From Erwinia persicina NBRC 102418 (GTDB lineage: Bacteria > Pseudomonadota > Gammaproteobacteria > Enterobacterales > Enterobacteriaceae), in assembly GCF_001571305.1 (NCBI RefSeq), contig NZ_BCTN01000014.1:62001-126000 (forward strand): 64,000 nt of DNA, given 5' to 3'. The notes below the pieces were generated by a model that did not search any database, had not been told where the DNA came from, and worked only from the letters and a program-made list of their open reading frames with translations. Both the position numbers and the translations under genes were made by a program. Positions 59,976-64,000 of the stretch are shown in pieces. Position 1 is the stretch's first letter. Each line of letters opens with the position of its first letter.

Positions 59976-59992
59976 AGTGCAAAGAATGCACT
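59976..59992. promoter_or_regulatory. NtrC-type site (distal)
   Basis: AGTGCAAAGAATGCACT, a perfect 6-5-6 palindrome containing TGCA halves like the NtrC consensus (TGCACC-N5-GGTGCA). Most distal of the three. Confidence 0.55.
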
Positions 59993-60004
59993 GTGACGAA
60001 AAAT

Positions 60005-60020
60005 TGCACCAAAACAGTGC
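60005..60020. promoter_or_regulatory. NtrC-type site (middle)
   Basis: TGCACCAAAACAGTGC: strong left half (TGCACC), weaker right half (AGTGC). Confidence 0.65.
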
Positions 60021-60037
60021 CCATTAATCACTCAATA

Positions 60038-60052
60038 GCACCAAAATGGTGC
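60038..60052. promoter_or_regulatory. NtrC-type site (proximal, strongest)
   Basis: GCACCAAAATGGTGC, a full palindrome identical in core to the strong NtrC enhancer site of E. coli glnAp, about 90 bases upstream of the sigma-54 promoter. Confidence 0.8.
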
Positions 60053-60126
60053 GCGACTTCCATTGTGGTGCAGTCCCCGTTGTACGAGAGAGTGCATCAT
60101 AGCGCTTTTTTCATGAAATAAAAAAG

Positions 60127-60144
60127 TTGGCATAGATTTCGCAA
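60127..60144 (+). promoter_or_regulatory. Sigma-54 promoter glnAp2
   Basis: TTGGCATAGATTTCGCAA: GG and GC dinucleotides exactly 10 bases apart (-24/-12), as in the E. coli glnAp2 promoter. Expected start is near 60154. Confidence 0.85.
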
Positions 60145-60291
60145 TTACTCATTAAGCGAAAAACACCAGTTTCCACAACGGTTGATAGCGCGGCAGAGAT
60201 CTTTATTATCGGAGTAAGCGCCCTGAAACGCAAAGCGCAACCGTGAAGTTCACTGTCACGACGACAATGACAAAATCCAGGAGAGTTAAGT

Positions 60292-61701
60292 ATGTCCGCT
60301 GAACACGTTCTGTCGATGATGAACGAGCATGAAGTCAAATTTGTTGACCTGCGTTTTACTGACACCAAAGGTAAAGAGCAGCACGTGACTATCCCCGCTC
60401 ATCAGGTTAATGCTGACTTCTTCGAAGAAGGCAAAATGTTTGACGGCTCCTCTATTGGTGGCTGGAAAGGTATTAACGAATCCGACATGGTTCTGATGCC
60501 TGACGCCACCACGGCAGTCATTGACCCGTTCTTTGCAGATTCTACCCTGATCATCCGTTGTGACATCCTCGAGCCAGGCACGATGCAGGGCTACGACCGT
60601 GACCCGCGCTCTATCGCGAAACGCGCTGAAGATTTCCTGCGCTCTTCCGGCATTGCAGACACCGTTCTGTTTGGGCCAGAGCCAGAGTTCTTCCTGTTTG
60701 ATGATATCCGTTTCGGCAGCAGCACCTCCGGTTCTCACGTCGCTATCGATGATATCGAAGCTTACTGGAACTCCGGTAAAGAGTACGAAGGCGGTAACAA
60801 AGGCCACCGTCCGGGTCTGAAAGGCGGCTACTTCCCGGTGCCACCGGTTGACTCCTCGCAGGACATTCGTTCTGCCATGTGTCTGACGATGGAGCAGATG
60901 GGCCTGGTGGTTGAAGCTCACCATCACGAAGTCGCGACTGCGGGTCAGAACGAAGTGGCCACCCGCTTCAACACCATGACCAAAAAAGCTGACGAAATTC
61001 AGATCTACAAATATGTGGTACACAACGTCGCTCACGCATACGGTAAAACAGCGACCTTTATGCCAAAACCGATGTTTGGCGATAATGGCTCTGGTATGCA
61101 CTGCCACATGTCTCTGTCAAAAGGCGGCACTAACCTGTTCGCCGGCGACAAATACGGCGGCCTGTCTGAAATGGCACTGTTCTACATCGGCGGTGTCATC
61201 AAACATGCTAAAGCCATCAACGCCCTGGCGAACCCGACCACCAACTCATACAAGCGTCTGGTACCAGGCTATGAAGCACCGGTAATGCTGGCTTACTCTG
61301 CCCGTAACCGCTCTGCTTCCATCCGTATTCCAGTGGTTGCCAGCCCGAAAGCCCGTCGTATTGAAGCGCGCTTCCCGGACCCAGCCGCTAACCCGTACCT
61401 GTGCTTCGCTGCACTGCTGATGGCTGGCCTCGACGGCATCATCAACAAAATCCACCCTGGCGATGCGATGGACAAAAACCTGTACGACCTGCCACCAGAA
61501 GAAGAAGCCGAGATTCCAAAAGTAGCAGGTTCTCTGGATGAAGCCCTGGCGGCCCTGAACGAAGACCGCGAGTTCCTGACCCGTGGTGGCGTGTTCACTG
61601 ACGATGCAATCGAAGCGTACATTGAACTGCGTAAAGCTGAAATGGACCGTGTTCGTATGACACCGCATCCGGTTGAGTTCGAACTGTACTACAGCGTTTA
61701 A
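60292..61701 (+). CDS. glnA: Glutamine synthetase type I
   Basis: A 469-residue dodecameric enzyme making glutamine from glutamate, ammonia and ATP. Landmarks: [22 protein letters not shown] (metal ligands), [10 protein letters not shown] (GSGMHCH), [11 protein letters not shown] and the adenylylation tyrosine in [11 protein letters not shown], showing the regulated GSI-beta form. Transcribed from glnAp2 under NtrC control, upstream of its own regulators. Confidence 0.98.
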   Translation: MSAEHVLSMMNEHEVKFVDLRFTDTKGKEQHVTIPAHQVNADFFEEGKMFDGSSIGGWKGINESDMVLMPDATTAVIDPFFADSTLIIRCDILEPGTMQGYDRDPRSIAKRAEDFLRSSGIADTVLFGPEPEFFLFDDIRFGSSTSGSHVAIDDIEAYWNSGKEYEGGNKGHRPGLKGGYFPVPPVDSSQDIRSAMCLTMEQMGLVVEAHHHEVATAGQNEVATRFNTMTKKADEIQIYKYVVHNVAHAYGKTATFMPKPMFGDNGSGMHCHMSLSKGGTNLFAGDKYGGLSEMALFYIGGVIKHAKAINALANPTTNSYKRLVPGYEAPVMLAYSARNRSASIRIPVVASPKARRIEARFPDPAANPYLCFAALLMAGLDGIINKIHPGDAMDKNLYDLPPEEEAEIPKVAGSLDEALAALNEDREFLTRGGVFTDDAIEAYIELRKAEMDRVRMTPHPVEFELYYSV

Positions 61702-61892
61702 CATCGCATTTAAGTTTGAAGTAAGCCCGACGCACTTTTCGTTGCAGTAAGGCGGCCAAAGAAAGTCGGATGCGCTGAGTAAAATCAGGTCATTCGGTTA
61801 ACGGAGGAAAGCCAGTCATGCTGCGACGAGAAAGGCGGCCGGGGTTTTGTTGCCGTGGAAACTTTCAGCCCATCTCAGGATGGGCTTTTTTC
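61702..61892 (+). ncRNA. glnA 3'UTR, candidate GlnZ-type small RNA
   Basis: About 190 bases between the glnA stop and a strong terminator, without a convincing gene. In E. coli and Salmonella the glnA 3'UTR is processed to the Hfq-dependent small RNA GlnZ, which ends at the glnA terminator. The same layout is present. I cannot show the seed sequence, and the 5' processing site is unknown, so this is a candidate by position. Confidence 0.4.
61867..61892 (+). terminator. Intrinsic terminator between glnA and glnL
   Basis: AGCCCATC, TCAG loop, GATGGGCT, then TTTTTT. Partial readthrough into glnL would give the known glnALG expression pattern. Confidence 0.88.
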
Positions 61893-61937
61893 ACCGCAAA
61901 TTCCCCGTTTAACGGGGTAGTTTTCGGGTTATATGGC

Positions 61938-61959
61938 TATAATGCACTAATTTGGTGCA
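61938..61959 (+). promoter_or_regulatory. glnL promoter -10 with overlapping NtrC site
   Basis: TATAAT (61938-61943) is followed at once by TGCACTAATTTGGTGCA (61943-61959), an NtrC palindrome lying over the start of transcription. NtrC bound here represses the internal glnL promoter in enterobacteria. Confidence 0.75.
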
Positions 61960-61983
61960 AAAAATTCTTCAGGAGAACGCTGT

Positions 61984-63033
61984 ATGGCTACCGGCACGCC
62001 GCCCGATGCTGGGCAGATTCTTAATTCACTGATCAACAGTATTTTGCTGGTTGATAGTGAGTTGGTGGTCCATTACGCCAACCCCGCAGCACAGCAGTTG
62101 CTGGCTCAAAGTTCCCGTAAGCTGTTTGGAACGCCTCTGCCGGAGTTGATGGGTTATTTTTCCCTGAATATTGAGGTCATGCTCGAAAGTCTGGACGCAG
62201 GACAAGGCTTTACCGACAGCGAAGTGACCCTGGTGGTCGACAGCCGGGCGCACGTGATGTCGCTTACCGCGCAGCGTCTGCCTGATGGACTCGTTCTGCT
62301 GGAAATGGCGCCCATGGACAATCAGCGCCGCCTTAGTCAGGAGCAGCTTCAGCATGCGCAGCAGGTCGCCGCGCGTGATTTAGTGCGTGGCCTGGCACAT
62401 GAAATTAAAAACCCGCTGGGGGGATTACGCGGCGCGGCGCAGCTGCTGGCCAAAGCGCTTCCCGACCCGGCGTTAACGGAATACACAAAGGTCATCATTG
62501 AGCAGGCCGACCGCCTGCGCAATCTGGTCGACCGCCTGCTGGGCCCGCAACAGCCGGGGATGCATGTGACACAGAGCATCCATCAGGTCGCGGAACGGGT
62601 GGTCAATCTGGTGTCGATGGAGCTGCCCGACAATGTGTCGCTGGTTCGTGATTACGACCCAAGCCTGCCGGAGCTGCCGCACGACCCCGATCAGATAGAG
62701 CAAGTCCTGTTGAATGTCGTACGTAACGCCCTGCAGGCGTTGGGTGAGGCAGGTGGCACCATTATTTTACGTACCCGGACGGCGTTCCAGCTTACGCTGC
62801 ACGGCACACGCTATCGCCTGGTGGCGCGCATCGATATTGAAGATGACGGCCCCGGCATTCCGGCACAGCTGCAGGACACGCTGTTTTATCCGATGGTGAG
62901 CGGTCGCGAGGGCGGCACCGGGCTGGGATTATCCATCGCCCGCAGCCTGATCGATCAGCATTCGGGAAAAATAGAGTTCCACAGCTGGCCCGGACACACT
63001 GAATTCTCGATTTACCTGCCTATTCGCCAGTGA
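61984..63033 (+). CDS. glnL: Nitrogen regulation sensor kinase NtrB (GlnL)
   Basis: A 349-residue cytoplasmic histidine kinase/phosphatase controlled by PII. N-terminal PAS domain ([20 protein letters not shown]), HisKA with phospho-His in [19 protein letters not shown], and HATPase_c with N-box [17 protein letters not shown] and [17 protein letters not shown] precedes the ATG. Followed 7 bases later by glnG. Confidence 0.97.
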   Translation: MATGTPPDAGQILNSLINSILLVDSELVVHYANPAAQQLLAQSSRKLFGTPLPELMGYFSLNIEVMLESLDAGQGFTDSEVTLVVDSRAHVMSLTAQRLPDGLVLLEMAPMDNQRRLSQEQLQHAQQVAARDLVRGLAHEIKNPLGGLRGAAQLLAKALPDPALTEYTKVIIEQADRLRNLVDRLLGPQQPGMHVTQSIHQVAERVVNLVSMELPDNVSLVRDYDPSLPELPHDPDQIEQVLLNVVRNALQALGEAGGTIILRTRTAFQLTLHGTRYRLVARIDIEDDGPGIPAQLQDTLFYPMVSGREGGTGLGLSIARSLIDQHSGKIEFHSWPGHTEFSIYLPIRQ

Positions 63034-63040
63034 GGTTTCT

Positions 63041-64000
63041 ATGCAACGAGGGATAGTTTGGATCGTCGATGACGACAGCTCCATCCGCTGGGTGCTTGAA
63101 CGCGCGCTCACTGGAGCGGGTTTAACCTGTGCAACGTTTGACAGCGCCAGTGAGGTGCTTGAGGCGCTTGCGAGCAAAACCCCGGACGTTTTACTGTCCG
63201 ATATTCGCATGCCCGGGATGGATGGTCTGGCTCTCCTGAAGCAGATCAAGCAGCGGCATCCGATGCTGCCGGTCATCATTATGACCGCGCACTCCGATCT
63301 GGATGCTGCCGTCAGCGCGTATCAGCAGGGTGCCTTTGATTATCTGCCCAAGCCTTTTGATATTGATGAAGCGGTGGCGCTGGTGGAACGTGCCATCAGT
63401 CACTACCAGGAACAGCAGCAGCCCCGTAATCAGCCAGTCAGCGGTCCTACCACCGACATTATTGGTGAAGCCCCGGCGATGCAGGATGTGTTTCGTATTA
63501 TCGGTCGCCTGTCGCGCTCGTCGATCAGCGTACTGATTAACGGCGAGTCGGGTACCGGTAAAGAGCTGGTGGCCCATGCGCTGCACCGGCACAGCCCGCG
63601 TGCTAAGGCACCGTTTATTGCCCTTAATATGGCCGCGATCCCCAAAGACCTGATCGAGTCTGAACTGTTTGGTCATGAGAAAGGCGCCTTTACCGGTGCC
63701 AATCAAATCCGCCAGGGACGCTTTGAGCAGGCCGACGGCGGTACGCTGTTCCTTGATGAAATTGGCGATATGCCACTGGATGTCCAGACCCGCCTGCTGC
63801 GCGTGCTGGCCGATGGCCAGTTCTATCGCGTCGGCGGCTACGCCCCGGTGAAGGTGGATGTGCGTATTATTGCCGCCACGCATCAGAACCTTGAGCTGCG
63901 CGTGCATGAAGGGAAATTTCGTGAGGATCTCTTCCACCGCCTGAACGTGATCCGCGTGCATCTGCCGCCGCTGCGCGAACGTCGCGAAGATATTCCGCGT
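63041..64000 (+). CDS. glnG: Nitrogen regulator NtrC (GlnG), N-terminal 320 residues (runs off the window)
   Basis: Open from the ATG at 63041 (GAGG upstream) to the window end with no stop, so about 320 of ~470 residues are present. Receiver domain with acidic DDD near residue 10, phospho-acceptor Asp54 ([12 protein letters not shown]) and Lys in LPKPFD; then the AAA+ domain with Walker [12 protein letters not shown], the sigma-54 contact motif [15 protein letters not shown], and Walker [14 protein letters not shown]. The DNA-binding Fis-type domain lies outside. Target sites for it are present upstream of glnA and glnL. Confidence 0.97.
   Translation, partial: MQRGIVWIVDDDSSIRWVLERALTGAGLTCATFDSASEVLEALASKTPDVLLSDIRMPGMDGLALLKQIKQRHPMLPVIIMTAHSDLDAAVSAYQQGAFDYLPKPFDIDEAVALVERAISHYQEQQQPRNQPVSGPTTDIIGEAPAMQDVFRIIGRLSRSSISVLINGESGTGKELVAHALHRHSPRAKAPFIALNMAAIPKDLIESELFGHEKGAFTGANQIRQGRFEQADGGTLFLDEIGDMPLDVQTRLLRVLADGQFYRVGGYAPVKVDVRIIAATHQNLELRVHEGKFREDLFHRLNVIRVHLPPLRERREDIPR

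Larger units (their letters stand above)
59857..60291 (+). promoter_or_regulatory. typA-glnA divergent control region
   Basis: 435 bases without a gene. From left to right it holds three NtrC-type sites (59976-59992, 60005-60020, 60038-60052), a half-site GTGGTGCAG at 60065-60073, the sigma-54 promoter glnAp2 (60127-60144) and a leader of about 140 bases ending in a GGAG ribosome site at 60280. This is the enterobacterial glnA enhancer-promoter plan. Confidence 0.85.

Noticed and set aside
61818..62024. 68-residue frame after glnA with a good ribosome site (GGAGGAAAG)
   Set aside because: It reads through the intrinsic terminator and into glnL in another frame, and the product has no plausible fold. 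The ribosome-like sequence may still matter for the 3'UTR RNA.

Overview
The window is chromosomal DNA from a member of the Enterobacterales, most likely Erwiniaceae (Erwinia/Pantoea-like). Housekeeping blocks match the Enterobacteria closely at protein level: envC-yibQ, tdh-kbl, hldD-waaF-waaC, waaA-waaE-coaD, mutM-rpmG-rpmB-radC-coaBC-dut-slmA, pyrE-rph, yicC, yicG-ligB, gmk-rpoZ-spoT-trmH-recG, xanP-yicH, rluF, fabY-dtd-yihY-yihX, typA and glnA-glnL-glnG. Block order differs from E. coli K-12: rluF, yicH and the fabY-to-yihX group sit next to typA/glnA, and gltS is missing between recG and xanP. The genus is inference.

Layout. 1-4 kb: end of envC, yibQ, and the threonine-degradation pair kbl-tdh. 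4-21 kb: a lipopolysaccharide core locus. A plus-strand hldD-waaF-waaC-waaZ-like-waaL run is followed by isolated minus-strand genes (two GT9 transferases, a NodB-type deacetylase), galE behind a long structured leader, a waaQ-wabG-GT4 operon, waaH, and waaA-waaE-coaD. The content resembles the Klebsiella/Serratia core type (WabG, WaaE, deacetylase). No heptose kinase gene (waaP/waaY) was seen. 21-30 kb: conserved housekeeping genes plus nupC and a DUF3574 lipoprotein.

30.4-41.6 kb is accessory DNA inserted between yicC and yicG. Its centre is an AT-rich, tightly packed eight-gene operon (31599-37514) with a divergent LysR regulator. It encodes an alpha+beta-barrel-like protein, an AfsA-type hotdog protein (the family that starts gamma-butyrolactone signal synthesis in Streptomyces), a protein I cannot place, a tautomerase, a HAD phosphatase, an MFS exporter, a carboxymuconolactone-decarboxylase-like protein and an acetoacetyl-CoA thiolase. 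Two TTGTNA/TTACAR-type LysR boxes lie 36 bp apart in the divergent promoter. I read this as a small-molecule (possibly butenolide/butyrolactone-like) biosynthesis and export cluster. It is the strongest candidate for an undescribed system here. An aldo/keto reductase, phnA (yjdM), an MFS protein with an acidic tail and an orphan RcsB-like regulator follow.

42-64 kb: yicG and ligB, the ppGpp/ribosome-linked operon gmk to recG, xanP, yicH, rluF, the minus-strand yihX-yihY-dtd-fabY group, typA, and the nitrogen-control operon glnA-glnL-glnG with a clear sigma-54 promoter and several NtrC sites. glnG runs off the right edge and envC off the left edge.
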